DNA of 64,000 bases from Pinibacter sp031553495 (lineage in GTDB: Bacteria > Bacteroidota > Bacteroidia > Chitinophagales > Chitinophagaceae): the NCBI GenBank assembly GCA_031553495.1, contig JAVBLN010000011.1, forward strand, positions 110,397-174,396, given 5' to 3'. This document shows positions 10,701-18,436 of this stretch, one piece after another. Within the stretch, counting starts at the first letter, position 1. Each line of letters begins with the position of its first letter. The notes under the pieces were generated by a model. That model saw only the letters and a list, made by a program, of their open reading frames with translations. It did no database searches and had not been told where the DNA came from. The position numbers were made by a program, and so were the translations under genes.

Positions 10701-12632
10701 GATTTCCAAACCGGCATTGCATACCTTGTACCTGCAGGATCTATTGTTTCCACAAACATGCTTAAATGTTCTACAGGAGACGGCTGGAAGTACATTTATG
10801 AAAGCGATGTCGCTACTCCTTTAGATGCAAATGGGTATGGTCCAAATAACCACAAAGTGTTTGCAATTAATCCTAATGGCAATTTTGATCAGTTTGGAAT
10901 TGCAATGGATGATAGAAGCATATTCCCGGTAACAATAGATGCGAATACTCAGCTTTCGGCTTCGGATGAAAAAGCAATGACAGTGCTGGCGCGTCGTTTA
11001 GTATATGTTTACGACATTACAGACAGCGACCCATACAGTGTAAACGGAGGTTTGAAAGTTCGTATTTACTTCGATCCGCAGGAATTGGCAACTGCTGATG
11101 AAACTGTTTCCAATTTTGCTCTTGGCCTTGGAAATACCGCAAACTTCATTAATTCCTGGTTTAAAGCAGAAGGCAATATTGCTGCGGTTGCTGCAGCAGT
11201 GAAACCAACTGGATTCCAATCTACATTACCGGTTCAGCTTCTTACTCCTGATTCAACAGGTGTGGAAAACGGAGTAAACTTTGTAGAGTTCTGGAATATT
11301 GATAGTTTATCAACTTTCGGATACATGGCCAAAGCAACCATAAAACTCAATATTAGCGGAAAAGTTTGGGTTGATCCAAATGGTGATGTTGAACAAAATG
11401 ACGCATATTTCCCAATTCCAACCGGGTTATATATCGCATTACTCGACAAATCGCAAGCAGGCAATCCTGTATTGGCATATACATCTGTAAATGCTGATGG
11501 CACCTTTGCATTGACTAAAGTACTCGATCACGAAATTGAGTATGATGTACTAGTCACTGCAGAAACACCTGTAATTGGCGACCCGCTTTCTCCTTATGAA
11601 TCATTGCCAAGCTATTATGTGGCAACAGGTGTAGCTCCTGGAGTTAACGCGATAGTGAAGAGAGTTTACAAAGCAGCGTTCACTACAGCTTCCAGCGATT
11701 TAACAGATTACTATTTTGGAATAGAACAACGTCCAACTACAGATGAGCATGAATATCTAAATGTTAATCAAGGCCTATTTACAGAAACCGATGTCGATGG
11801 TTATAGAGGAATACCAATGAGTACACTGCCTCTGCAAAGCTTGTCCGGTACTGATCCTGAAGATTGCGCAAGTTGCTCAATAGGCAGAACTTACTTAATA
11901 GAACTGATTCATCCTGATACCAAACTGTTCTATAATGGAAAGGAAATAAAGGAAGGAGATACAATATTTAACTTCCAACCGGCTAATATGATCATATATG
12001 GTAAAACCGGAGTTTCACAAATGGGATTCTATTATAAACATCTTGATAATGCCTTGGTGGGAAGTCCTGAAGGCGCTCTTTATGAAATTAGAACAAGTAC
12101 TCCATTGCCAATCACCCTTGTTACTTACAAAGCACAAGTGGTTAGTTGCAATAAAGTTTTGGTGAAATGGGAAATTGCAGACGCGAAAGATTTCAGCCAT
12201 TTTGAAATTCAACGCTCAACCAACGGCAGAGACTTTACAACCATTACTTCCATAGGATATAATGATAAGCAAAGCAATTATGATTATACAGATCTGAACC
12301 TTGCCAACGGCAATTATCAATACAGAATTAAAATGATCGACCTCAATGGAAGCTATAAACTTAGTCCTGTTGAAAAAATCACTATCGATTGTAATGCTAA
12401 TGAAATTGTAGTATTCCCAACTATTACATCCAATAACATTTCTGTTAAAGGACTCGAAGGTTCTGCTACAGTTCGCATCTATGCAGTGAATGGACAGCTT
12501 GTTTTCGAAAAAACAAATGTTAACAATTTCGACAAGCTCAACATCAGCCATCTTGCTTCTGGTACTTATAGTGTACAAATTATTCAGAACAAAAAGCTGA
12601 TTAAGACTACTCCAATCATCAAACATAATTGA
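7731..12632 (+). CDS. T9SS-sorted DUF8202/LamG-like giant surface protein, intact
   Basis: 1633 residues. Signal peptide about 1-32 (hydrophobic IIFLLFSSGLQSQ). First DUF8202/LamG-like module about 40-290, closing KVNTYLAIKYGITLRG, with a linked segment IAGIGRDDASDLVQKQSRS. Second module about 500-770, closing KVNSYLALKYGTTLRD, then IAGIFRDDAS and YTIWGDDGLNP. A mixed region without a recognised fold follows to about 1450, then a fibronectin-like stretch (VKWEIADAKDFSHFEIQRST) and a T9SS type A domain with VFPTITSNNISVKG and the end KTTPIIKHN. It is secreted by type IX, probably surface-anchored; ligand unknown. It is paralogous to the gene at 3-4505 over nearly its whole length. Confidence 0.9.
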   Translation: MKMKKRCRLSTQILQIKLLIIFLLFSSGLQSQTPGGIGDENIKLWLRADKISAANASALTKWTNTMGVANYTVSAYGGSKMFYNSSPNYLVNFNPSVWFNHSGGLSNGTRLFSNTSAFTIITVGKETATSKTTYRGLAGFGYNGNYPAIDLASIKSGAGYRGCWGPYFDFSGGQWLGSKSITYNGIWPGSGQQAQIYSVLSENASGGSNVFTFVDNYKENTGRRTNQTDQFGNGTFVGSSYDAHWTGAVNEVLVFDKVLTDEEIQKVNTYLAIKYGITLRGQTGANATAAGISNYIASDGTVIWNITRNNTFNNNIAGIGRDDASDLVQKQSRSGNNNSNKTDPMKDGNMLAIGLNSVAVSNADNSGTFANDKQFLVWGDNGRSGLQTTDMPSASTLFGIEDRVIQRLQKVWFVQNTGGVTNSLQLKFYLANTGMAGTSPEEFKLLINTTSSFASSSNFIEASVYDAATKTLTFDNVVLNDGDYFTLATKAVYGPGGVIGRLSAWYRGDDPAITNANNSAITGWHEFNGGVNLGNGSGDKFYHSTTTDKLINFNPSVHFPDRDGSGLVSPNNAYFESGGFHLLTVGRSEYLTPTTSTGRAYYATAGVGSDGDALALDLQRDGTSHNGFNPWVEGSSPISYSNSRAIMYNGYQGSGFAFGRIPQIYGGSSANVTGNNEMNYYIDGYIDKNTGMESSPTSTSNIRKFGYKMFVGSSGVDADWQGTVNEVILFNRKLSGLELMKVNSYLALKYGTTLRDTTEAPITIATDISSFPYTDDTNPSYAAFKGSDYYGSDGTKVWDVTKNTGYAFNIAGIFRDDASAVDQKQSRSQNNITNAYGTNNNIAIDGFFKGDMLTVGLGEIVATNAANTGIFQHDCDYTIWGDDGLNPNTILTNLPKEFANCEGARLGRQWKVQVTGTAYDNLTLQFDLNNVQGDIATTYDEMKVLVDEDGDGDFTTGSIRSHNVSSFTGNIATANNVLLQDGEVFTLLTKDFQTGIAYLVPAGSIVSTNMLKCSTGDGWKYIYESDVATPLDANGYGPNNHKVFAINPNGNFDQFGIAMDDRSIFPVTIDANTQLSASDEKAMTVLARRLVYVYDITDSDPYSVNGGLKVRIYFDPQELATADETVSNFALGLGNTANFINSWFKAEGNIAAVAAAVKPTGFQSTLPVQLLTPDSTGVENGVNFVEFWNIDSLSTFGYMAKATIKLNISGKVWVDPNGDVEQNDAYFPIPTGLYIALLDKSQAGNPVLAYTSVNADGTFALTKVLDHEIEYDVLVTAETPVIGDPLSPYESLPSYYVATGVAPGVNAIVKRVYKAAFTTASSDLTDYYFGIEQRPTTDEHEYLNVNQGLFTETDVDGYRGIPMSTLPLQSLSGTDPEDCASCSIGRTYLIELIHPDTKLFYNGKEIKEGDTIFNFQPANMIIYGKTGVSQMGFYYKHLDNALVGSPEGALYEIRTSTPLPITLVTYKAQVVSCNKVLVKWEIADAKDFSHFEIQRSTNGRDFTTITSIGYNDKQSNYDYTDLNLANGNYQYRIKMIDLNGSYKLSPVEKITIDCNANEIVVFPTITSNNISVKGLEGSATVRIYAVNGQLVFEKTNVNNFDKLNISHLASGTYSVQIIQNKKLIKTTPIIKHN

Positions 12633-12656
12633 TGCGCCAAAGCCTTATCTATCACA

Positions 12657-12687
12657 GCAGGTTGCGTTCTCGCAACCTGCTTTTTTT
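12657..12687 (+). terminator. Terminator of the intact surface-protein gene
   Basis: Stem GCAGGTTGCG / CGCAACCTGC, loop TTCT, then seven T. The outermost pair is G-C here and A-T in the first array member, again compensated. Confidence 0.9.
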
Positions 12688-12740
12688 GTACGCCGCCTAT
12701 TAATAGCAACAATAATTATTGAGATCATATTTATGGAACC

Positions 12741-12804
12741 GGCATTTGAGCCCTGATTAAGCATCGTTGTGTCACTCACTTGTACGGTAGTAATGCTATT
12801 CTGC
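12741..12804 (+). repeat. IR-1 copy, plus orientation, variant left arm
   Basis: The second arm and T-type centre are canonical (GTTGTGTCACTCACTTGTAC). The left arm is the GAGCCCTGATTAAGC variant, also seen inverted at 15579 and 24284. It lies between convergent genes and is followed by the words ggcagtggacagcaggcag. Confidence 0.85.
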
Positions 12805-13067
12805 GGGTTGGCAGTGGACAGCAGGCAGCGGGCAGTAGAGAAGTAAAAAATCAGGGTGATCGCGCTGCGTCGCTCCATCGTTGCGTTCGCCGCAAGAATT
12901 CCCCTTGCCGAAGTCACAGTAGTGCAAAAGCTTAATCAGGGCGCTCCCCGCGATCGATGACGGCCCGATCGCTGGTGGGCTCTTTTATTGAATTAATAAA
13001 CAATTCCATCACAGTACATTTTCAAATTTTCAAATTAGCACATTCTCAAATTCATTACCCACATTTC
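12805..13067. other. Word repeats and a GC-rich patch between convergent genes
   Basis: 12805-12845 consists of GGCAGT-type words. About 12855-12975 is clearly richer in GC than its surroundings; it contains GATCGCG near the left and CGCGATC near the right, plus AAGCTTAATCAGGGC, which resembles a lone IR-1 variant arm. The rest is AT-rich. No gene supported. Confidence 0.45.
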
Positions 13068-15425
13068 TCATTCCTTTATAAAGCGTATTACTGCCGTCTT
13101 TTCACCATTCATATATCCTGCAAGCTGGTAAGCGCCGCTACTTAAATCTGAAAGATCTATTTGCTGCACCGAATTACCTGCGGAAACAGTAAGCCCAAAT
13201 TTTCGCCATAACCTGCCGGATATATCAGTAATATACAAATCCATCCTACCCCCGGAAGCCGCGGTAATAGTAAGCGTAGCAGTTGTTTTCACCAACGTTG
13301 GCGCCAGGCCGGTAATAGCAAAAGATGCTTCATGCATATTCGCAGCCAATACTTTACTTAATGTTATTGTTCCGTTTTTTTCTACAATTCTTAAGCGGTA
13401 ATAATTATTTCCTTCCTGCAATGCATCTGTAAAACTATAATTGGTTACACCGTCACTACCATTCACTTCGCCGGTTTTATTGAAGTTGATGCCATCAGCA
13501 GATCGTAATATTTCAAATGATTGCGGAATATCGGCAGGATCAATCTTCCATGTTAAATTCGCAGAAGCTCCATTTTTCTTAACGGCAAAATCCAGTAGTA
13601 TTACCGGGAGAGGGCCTGTTGGTACAATTCCAAAAGTGAAAATATTGAAGTCGTTGAGAACTTCGGATCTTGCTACTCCGGAACTCACATTTCCCGGTAT
13701 AATAGATGTACCGCTCTCCCCCTTCTTACTTTCCCAGCCGGAACCGTTAAACCCTGCAACAACCAGCTCGGTATTAAATTGCGCCCCTGCCACAGCCTGC
13801 GCTAATAAAAGCTGCACTGCCGCATCACTTCCGCCTGCACCGCGTGTTATAACCCAATATTCGGCATTGCTTAACTTCCATAAGGGATCGGTAAGAACGG
13901 TTACGGACGGCGCCTGTGATCTAAAATAATCCACCATATAGGTGGTTTGTACTGCCAACTGTGGTATTATTTCCAGCGGACGATACATGCCGCTTTTACC
14001 AACAGGAAAAAGATACGCGGAGCCCGGTGTATGCGTATGCCTTATCAGCGGACCGGAAACATAAGACGACACTGAGCCATTGCTGACAATAAGATCAGTA
14101 TTATCGGCGCCGTTGATGGTAAGCGCATTTGCTACCGTTGTAGATAATATGCCGGATTGTAAGTCGATGCGGCCTACACTTAGCGGAGTTTGCAGATTTA
14201 CACCACCGGCGGTATTATTTATACGTAACGCTACCATATTGGCTGCATTATCAACAGTTCCTTTCCATGATGAAATTGCTTGCGGCACGCTCCCATTTAT
14301 CTCCAGCAAAAAAAGATTTTTTGTGGTGCTAGTTGCCGTACTTGTTGCTGTAAACGTGCCTCCGGTTTGCACAAAGTTTCCTTTTACTGAAAGTTTACTT
14401 GTGCCTGTCACAAAATTATTTCCCTGCAATGAAAATGTTCCTGCGTTTTGCACAAAGTTTCCGTTTACCTGTATTTCATAATCTTTGTTTTCGCCATTAA
14501 AATCGGCAAATGAAAGCTGTATGGGCGAGTTGGCGGCTATTTCAAAATTTTTTCCAACCGTTAACGATTTTACCGGAGAACTCGAACCATTGAATAATAT
14601 GGCAAGTTCGCACCCATTGGTATTAAGAATTTTGAAATCACCATTAATGTTACCAGTTAAATTCAAATTATAAATAAACCCCAACGAAATTATTTCAGGA
14701 TTAAGATGTGGCAGGTCTACCACAAGATTTCCCAAATTTACAGGTACATCAAAAGAAGGCATTTGCTCAATAGTACCCGTCAGCTCAACGGTTGAGCTTA
14801 TATTATAGTTTGCTTGCGGAATTATGCCGCCTTCCCTGTTGTGAATATAATGTGCGCCGGCGGCTAATGAAAGCGTAGCGGCTGATGATTCTATGTAGCC
14901 GGCAAATGGATTTAATTGCAGTGTGCCGTTTACCGTTAGTAAAGAATTGGTTGATAAAATCAGCGACGCCCCCAGGAAATTATTGAATGTGCCTTCCAAA
15001 ATCAATGTTCCATTTACAGCGCCGGTGGTGTTTCCGTACAATATTAAATTAAGCTCCGCATCACCGTTAGTAAAACATTTCAGTGCAGAACCGTTTTCAA
15101 CCACAAATGCATTTGCAGCGCCGGCAATCGTAATTTGTGATGATGATGTAGTGCTTAAAACAACGCTACTGTTACCTATAATAGATAATCCGTTTATTTG
15201 AACTGCTGCAATATCTATATTGATGGTGGCAGTGGTATTTATAAAAACCTTATCGCTTGCAGTGGGTACTGTAGCCGGAGCCCAGTTGGCGGGTGCATTC
15301 CAGTTGCCAGAATTGCCCCCGGCCCACGTTATATCGGCGCCAAATAGCGATATGGAATGAAATAATGTATATAGCAGGCATGTCAGTAAATGGTTTAGGT
15401 TCCGCATACTATTGTTTTTTCGCAT
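13068..15425 (-). CDS. T9SS-sorted beta-strand-rich surface protein
   Basis: 785 residues. A signal peptide lies within the first ~30; ATG at 15405 (MRNLNHLL) is an alternative start that fits it better. The mature part opens ITWAGGNSGNWNAPANWAP, a frequent start in repeat-rich Bacteroidota surface proteins. A long run of short G/N/T-rich strands follows (for example VNGTLILEGTFNNFLGASL), suggestive of a beta-helix. Near residue 600 a fibronectin-like segment (QSFEILRSADGINF) leads into a C-terminal T9SS type A domain (LYITDISGRLWRKFG). Probably an adhesin or matrix component; ligand unknown. IR-1 copies of opposite orientation flank it at 12741 and 15579. Confidence 0.85.
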   Translation of the reverse strand: MRKNNSMRNLNHLLTCLLYTLFHSISLFGADITWAGGNSGNWNAPANWAPATVPTASDKVFINTTATINIDIAAVQINGLSIIGNSSVVLSTTSSSQITIAGAANAFVVENGSALKCFTNGDAELNLILYGNTTGAVNGTLILEGTFNNFLGASLILSTNSLLTVNGTLQLNPFAGYIESSAATLSLAAGAHYIHNREGGIIPQANYNISSTVELTGTIEQMPSFDVPVNLGNLVVDLPHLNPEIISLGFIYNLNLTGNINGDFKILNTNGCELAILFNGSSSPVKSLTVGKNFEIAANSPIQLSFADFNGENKDYEIQVNGNFVQNAGTFSLQGNNFVTGTSKLSVKGNFVQTGGTFTATSTATSTTKNLFLLEINGSVPQAISSWKGTVDNAANMVALRINNTAGGVNLQTPLSVGRIDLQSGILSTTVANALTINGADNTDLIVSNGSVSSYVSGPLIRHTHTPGSAYLFPVGKSGMYRPLEIIPQLAVQTTYMVDYFRSQAPSVTVLTDPLWKLSNAEYWVITRGAGGSDAAVQLLLAQAVAGAQFNTELVVAGFNGSGWESKKGESGTSIIPGNVSSGVARSEVLNDFNIFTFGIVPTGPLPVILLDFAVKKNGASANLTWKIDPADIPQSFEILRSADGINFNKTGEVNGSDGVTNYSFTDALQEGNNYYRLRIVEKNGTITLSKVLAANMHEASFAITGLAPTLVKTTATLTITAASGGRMDLYITDISGRLWRKFGLTVSAGNSVQQIDLSDLSSGAYQLAGYMNGEKTAVIRFIKE

Positions 15426-15578
15426 TGAATAGGGACACAGGAAGTGGATGGTAAGTTTTGGCTTTTATGTAGGAAATTTGAGGACAATACAAAATACAAT
15501 TTTTTGCATAAGGTCAAAATAGTTAAGCTTTTATTTTTTTAACCACATATTCTACTGCCTACCGCCCACTAACAACCC

Positions 15579-15643
15579 GCCCAATAGTATTACTACCGCA
15601 CAAGTGAGTGACACAACTGAAGCCTAATCACGGCTCCACCGCC
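15579..15643 (-). repeat. IR-1 copy, minus orientation
   Basis: GCCCAATAGTATTACTACCG, T-type centre, variant arm CTAATCACGGCTCCACCGCC, then an outer GGTTCCATAATAATAA. Preceded by the words ctgcctaccgcccactaac. It forms the right partner of the plus copy at 12741 around one T9SS gene. Confidence 0.88.
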
Positions 15644-15715
15644 GGTTCCATAATAATAACTTTAAAAATTTATACTCTTCGAAATTTAGAAGCGATGTAA
15701 ATTCAGAATAAAAAA

Positions 15716-15740
15716 GGCATATCATTTTTTATGATATGCC
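15716..15740 (-). terminator. Terminator for the minus-strand gene at 15793
   Basis: Perfect 9-bp stem GGCATATCA / TGATATGCC around a 7-base loop. On the minus strand it is followed by TTTTTTATT. It lies about 50 bp after the stop codon. Confidence 0.8.
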
Positions 15741-15792
15741 CCCGTGGAGGTAAGGTTTAATGCCACCTGGTATAGAGAAAATTACTTACTGA

Positions 15793-16191
15793 TCACCAAA
15801 ATAATTCCTTACGGTCTTCCTTGGCTTTGCACGTTTCTTTACCATGTTCATTTTGTTGATGCAAAGTCCATTTACTGGTTAAATTGGTTTCTAACCAAAG
15901 CTTTCCTGCTTTACGAAATACGCGAACAGGCAAACTGAAATTTTTAACGAAAAATGACTGTAATTGTTCAACAGTCATGGTTGAAGTAATTTTAAGCTGG
16001 CCACCGTCGTGCGACATACGCAGATCGCCAACCTTTTTGTCTTTAACTTCAACAAGGTGGTGGTGTGTTCTGATGTTATTATTTTCACTATGCCTCTTCT
16101 TGAAAAACTCAATTTTCAAAAACGGAAACGCTTTAGAAAATTCAAATTGCAGGTCGTGCAACCAGCGGTTATCGTTAATTTCTATAGTCAT
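15793..16191 (-). CDS. Small conserved Bacteroidota protein of unknown function
   Basis: 132 residues, no signal peptide or membrane segment. I recognise the C-terminal part (LPVRVFRKAGKLWLETNLTS, then KWTLHQQNEHGKE) as a pattern seen in uncharacterised Bacteroidota proteins, but I know of no function. The N-terminal half has a DLQFEFSKAFPFLKIEF segment that could pack as a small alpha/beta domain. It has its own terminator and lies 349 bp from the SET gene, so it is probably transcribed alone. Confidence 0.7.
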   Translation of the reverse strand: MTIEINDNRWLHDLQFEFSKAFPFLKIEFFKKRHSENNNIRTHHHLVEVKDKKVGDLRMSHDGGQLKITSTMTVEQLQSFFVKNFSLPVRVFRKAGKLWLETNLTSKWTLHQQNEHGKETCKAKEDRKELFW

Positions 16192-16540
16192 AGTGCATTA
16201 TTTATAATATTAACAAATAAGGTTTGCAAAAGGGAAAGATCAAATAAAACACTATAAGTAGTCGTTGTATAGTAAATTTAATAAATAATACCAATAATCT
16301 TTTAATTTTAGTCAACTTAGGCTATGAGATTGATCACTTTATTAGTTGACAAAACTACTAGACTATTAGGGTGTTATTACATTTGATTTACAAGTATTTA
16401 TAGAACCAAACTCCGGGAAAAAAATATTTTTCACTTTTTAGCCCGCTTGTTGTGTTAATTTTTTTTGCAAGTGAAAAGCTTTAACAAATAAGAAGCTTTA
16501 AAGTTCGCAAGAGTTATATAACAACCAACCAATTTTATAT
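16192..16540. other. AT-rich gap, nothing recognised
   Basis: Very AT-rich sequence between two minus-strand genes. It has no IR-1 copy, no convincing hairpin with a T-run and no ORF with coding character. It presumably contains the promoter of the gene at 15793, but I cannot place it. Confidence 0.5.
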
Positions 16541-16981
16541 TTATTGCTGCTTTTTTAGGGTTAAAGCTTTATCCAATTTCAAATTAAATCTTACCGTATC
16601 CCAATATTCTTTTCCATAACCAACAAATATTTCTTCGCCGGCGGGAATATTTTTTGTGGCCCTTATGTACACAGATTTGCCTTCTCTCTCATATTCGCTG
16701 TTGTTGGTAAGACCTTTTACACGCTGCAACCCCTTCGCGTCGTTGGCATAACGGGCAAGTTCACTCGTTGTATGGCGGGCATCAATGACATGATTGCGGC
16801 TTACAAAAAAAATATAACCGTTAGCGCCATCATCATGGTTTACGTCTTTCCATGTTGTTATCATTCCTTTGTATTCTACGATTCGCGAACCTTTGGGAAT
16901 CATTTTTTTTGTAAACAAACCTTTTCCTGCGTTGGGTAATCGGGATTTTCTTACAGTTAGTTGATTTTCGAGTAATGCCAT
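16541..16981 (-). CDS. SET-domain protein, predicted protein lysine methyltransferase
   Basis: 146 residues, essentially a bare SET domain. It begins with NAGKGLFTKKMIPKGSRIVE (the usual opening strand), has LTNNSEYE at the NHS-like S-adenosylmethionine/knot position, and ends with PAGEEIFVGYGKEYW, the catalytic tyrosine region. Family knowledge: SET proteins transfer a methyl group to lysine; substrates of bacterial stand-alone members are mostly unknown. It lies 59 bp downstream of the isochorismatase-fold gene on the same strand, so co-transcription is possible. Confidence 0.85.
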   Translation of the reverse strand: MALLENQLTVRKSRLPNAGKGLFTKKMIPKGSRIVEYKGMITTWKDVNHDDGANGYIFFVSRNHVIDARHTTSELARYANDAKGLQRVKGLTNNSEYEREGKSVYIRATKNIPAGEEIFVGYGKEYWDTVRFNLKLDKALTLKKQQ

Positions 16982-17040
16982 ATGTTATAAAAAGTATTTC
17001 TTCAATATTTATTTCACTTTCTGCCATTCAGCAGCGTTTA

Positions 17041-17664
17041 TTATAATGCGTTATTTGTAAAACTGGTTTGTGCGTTTAATTTTTCAATAATTGCATCGGT
17101 GGTATCAATTTCGCCAATACGGGGAAAGATCACATTAAGACTGTGTAAATGCGCGGCCCCTGCCCTATCCGTCATGGCATCGCTTGCAAAGCAAATGTTA
17201 TACCCCCGTTCACTTGCCGCCCGGGCTGTGCCCTCCACGCCAATACTTGTTGATACCCCTGCCAAAACTATACCTGTTACACCTCTTTCCTGCAAAGCTT
17301 CGTGAAGGCCGGTTTCGTAAAAAGCGCTCCACGTTTTTTTTGTAACCAGTAAATCGCCCGGTTGAGGCGTTACCTGGGGCAAAATATTATAATAACCTTC
17401 CGCCTGCCATTTTTCTTCCAGCAATTTTTGGCCTTCAGCGTCTTTAGGAAAAGAGGGTTCCTGCGAGCGGACTAATGTCCAGGGCGCCCCTATAGGATTT
17501 ACATGAACAATTACCACCAATGCGCCAGCCCTTCTAAAAGCCGCCACAAGCCTTGCAGCATTATCAATTACATTATTAACAGGAGATGCAAACTGTCCGG
17601 TTGCAATCCCTTCCTGAAGGTCTATTACAATAAGGGCAGTGTTCTTGTCGAGTGTCGTTAGCAT
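17041..17664 (-). CDS. Isochorismatase-family hydrolase lacking the nucleophile cysteine
   Basis: 207 residues from the ATG at 17664 (MLTTLDKNTALIVIDLQEG). The frame stays open upstream, but that part runs into an IR-1 copy and is not coding. Family landmarks are the aspartate of VIDLQEG and the lysine of TKKTWSAF. At the place where amidohydrolase members have Cys (GVATNICVESTAR type), this protein reads GVSTSIGVEGTAR, with Gly. Isochorismatases such as EntB and PhzD also lack the cysteine, so a vinyl-ether hydrolase-like chemistry is conceivable. No siderophore or phenazine genes are nearby, and the substrate is unknown. Confidence 0.82.
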   Translation of the reverse strand: MLTTLDKNTALIVIDLQEGIATGQFASPVNNVIDNAARLVAAFRRAGALVVIVHVNPIGAPWTLVRSQEPSFPKDAEGQKLLEEKWQAEGYYNILPQVTPQPGDLLVTKKTWSAFYETGLHEALQERGVTGIVLAGVSTSIGVEGTARAASERGYNICFASDAMTDRAGAAHLHSLNVIFPRIGEIDTTDAIIEKLNAQTSFTNNAL

Positions 17665-17736
17665 ATTATAAACAATTTTTAAATGTACATATTGTCTATA
17701 AAATTTCATACCAATTTTGAATTTTATTATGGAACC

Positions 17737-17800
17737 GGCGGTAGTGCTGCTATTAAGCATCGTTGTGTCACTCACTTGTACAGCAGGAATGCTATTGAGC
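17737..17800 (+). repeat. IR-1 copy, plus orientation
   Basis: Canonical GGCGGTAGTGCTGCTATTAA arm, T-type centre and second arm CAGCAGGAATGCTATTGAGC. An outer TTTTATTATGGAACC precedes it. Word repeats (gttggcagtaagcagtagg) follow. Confidence 0.9.
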
Positions 17801-17856
17801 GAGTTGGCAGTAAGCAGTAGGCGGTTGGCAGTAGAGAGTTCAGAAATCAGTATACA

Positions 17857-17891
17857 CAGGTATCCTACACCTTTGAGGTGTAGGATACCTG
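17857..17891. repeat. Perfect 15-bp hairpin, CCTACACC-TTTGA-GGTGTAGG family
   Basis: Stem CAGGTATCCTACACC with its exact complement, loop TTTGA. A second copy at 63795-63829 has two different stem pairs, both compensated. No T-run follows on either strand, so it is not a simple terminator. It lies between the plus IR-1 copy at 17737 and the minus copy at 17924. Confidence 0.9.
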
Positions 17892-17923
17892 GATCCGGAC
17901 GACAAGCCTGAAATATTTTAGCC

Positions 17924-17996
17924 GATGAATAGCATTACTACTGATGAAGTGATTGCGACGCAACGATGATGCCATGAAATACTGCCGCTCGTACCA
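17924..17996 (-). repeat. IR-1 copy, minus orientation, ATGCCATGAAATAC variant
   Basis: Left arm GATGAATAGCATTACTACTG is close to canonical, and the centre is GATTGCGACGCAACGATG. The right arm is replaced by GCCATGAAATACTGCCGC, a form shared with 29780 and, inverted, with 46941. The outer tail is GTACCATAAAAAAAA. Confidence 0.8.
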
Positions 17997-18022
17997 TAAA
18001 AAAAATCATAACCTGACCAAAA

Positions 18023-18051
18023 CAAAAATCCCGAAGCAAATGCCCCGGGAT
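18023..18051 (-). terminator. Terminator of rpmE2
   Basis: ATCCCG...CGGGAT stem read on the minus strand, followed by TTTTTGTTTT. It lies 23 bp downstream of the rpmE2 stop. Confidence 0.75.
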
Positions 18052-18073
18052 AATATTTTGCAGAAAAAGCAAT

Positions 18074-18322
18074 TTATTTTTTTGCGTATTTCCTTTTAAA
18101 CTTGTCGATACGACCTGCTGTGTCAACCAATACATTCTTACCGGTAAAGAACGGGTGAGAAGTGTTTGAAATTTCCAGCTTGATCAAAGGATACTCATTA
18201 CCATCTTCCCACGTAATTGTTTCTTTAGAAGCGGTAGTTGATTTTCCTAAAAATGAAGTGCCGTTACTCATGTCTTTAAATACAACAAATCTGTAACCCT
18301 TCGGATGGATACCTTGTTTCAT
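18074..18322 (-). CDS. rpmE2: 50S ribosomal protein L31, type B
   Basis: 82 residues, starting MKQGIHPKGYRFVVFKDMSN and containing HPFFTGKNVLVDTAGRIDKF, the L31 signature. It contains no cysteine, so it is the zinc-free (C-minus, type B) form, the usual sole L31 in Bacteroidota. It is transcribed from its own promoter at 18382-18412, through a short leader with a hairpin, and ends at its own terminator, so it is monocistronic although smc lies just upstream on the same strand. Confidence 0.95.
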   Translation of the reverse strand: MKQGIHPKGYRFVVFKDMSNGTSFLGKSTTASKETITWEDGNEYPLIKLEISNTSHPFFTGKNVLVDTAGRIDKFKRKYAKK

Positions 18323-18342
18323 ATTACTTTGATTTTTAAGGC

Positions 18343-18362
18343 TGTACGGATTTTGCCGTACA
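18343..18362 (-). promoter_or_regulatory. Hairpin in the rpmE2 leader
   Basis: 7-bp stem TGTACGG / CCGTACA with a 6-base loop, 20 bp upstream of the ATG and inside the predicted 5' UTR. It has no T-run. L31 genes in other phyla have autoregulatory leader structures, so a role in L31 autoregulation is possible, but I see only a simple stem here. Confidence 0.5.
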
Positions 18363-18381
18363 CTTTATAAAAAATGGATTG

Positions 18382-18412
18382 CAAAGGTAGCCTTTGCATC
18401 TGAAATTTCAAA
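18382..18412 (-). promoter_or_regulatory. Bacteroidota-type promoter of rpmE2
   Basis: On the minus strand it reads TTTG, 19 bases, TACCTTTG, which matches the Bacteroidota primary sigma consensus (TTTG-N19-TAnnTTTG). It predicts a 5' UTR of about 50 nt. Confidence 0.8.
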
Positions 18413-18436
18413 AAGCGTTTTTGTTCCTTCGCAAAT

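Noticed and set aside
13441..13929. Plus-strand ORF opposite the T9SS gene
   Set aside because: Shadow of the minus-strand gene; no family resemblance.
17665..17775. N-terminal extension of the isochorismatase frame beginning MSDTTMLNSS
   Set aside because: The same peptide appears wherever an IR-1 copy is translated. The enzyme begins at MLTTLDK (17664).
18343..18362. Hairpin as terminator of smc
   Set aside because: No T-run follows on the minus strand, and the rpmE2 promoter lies upstream of it.
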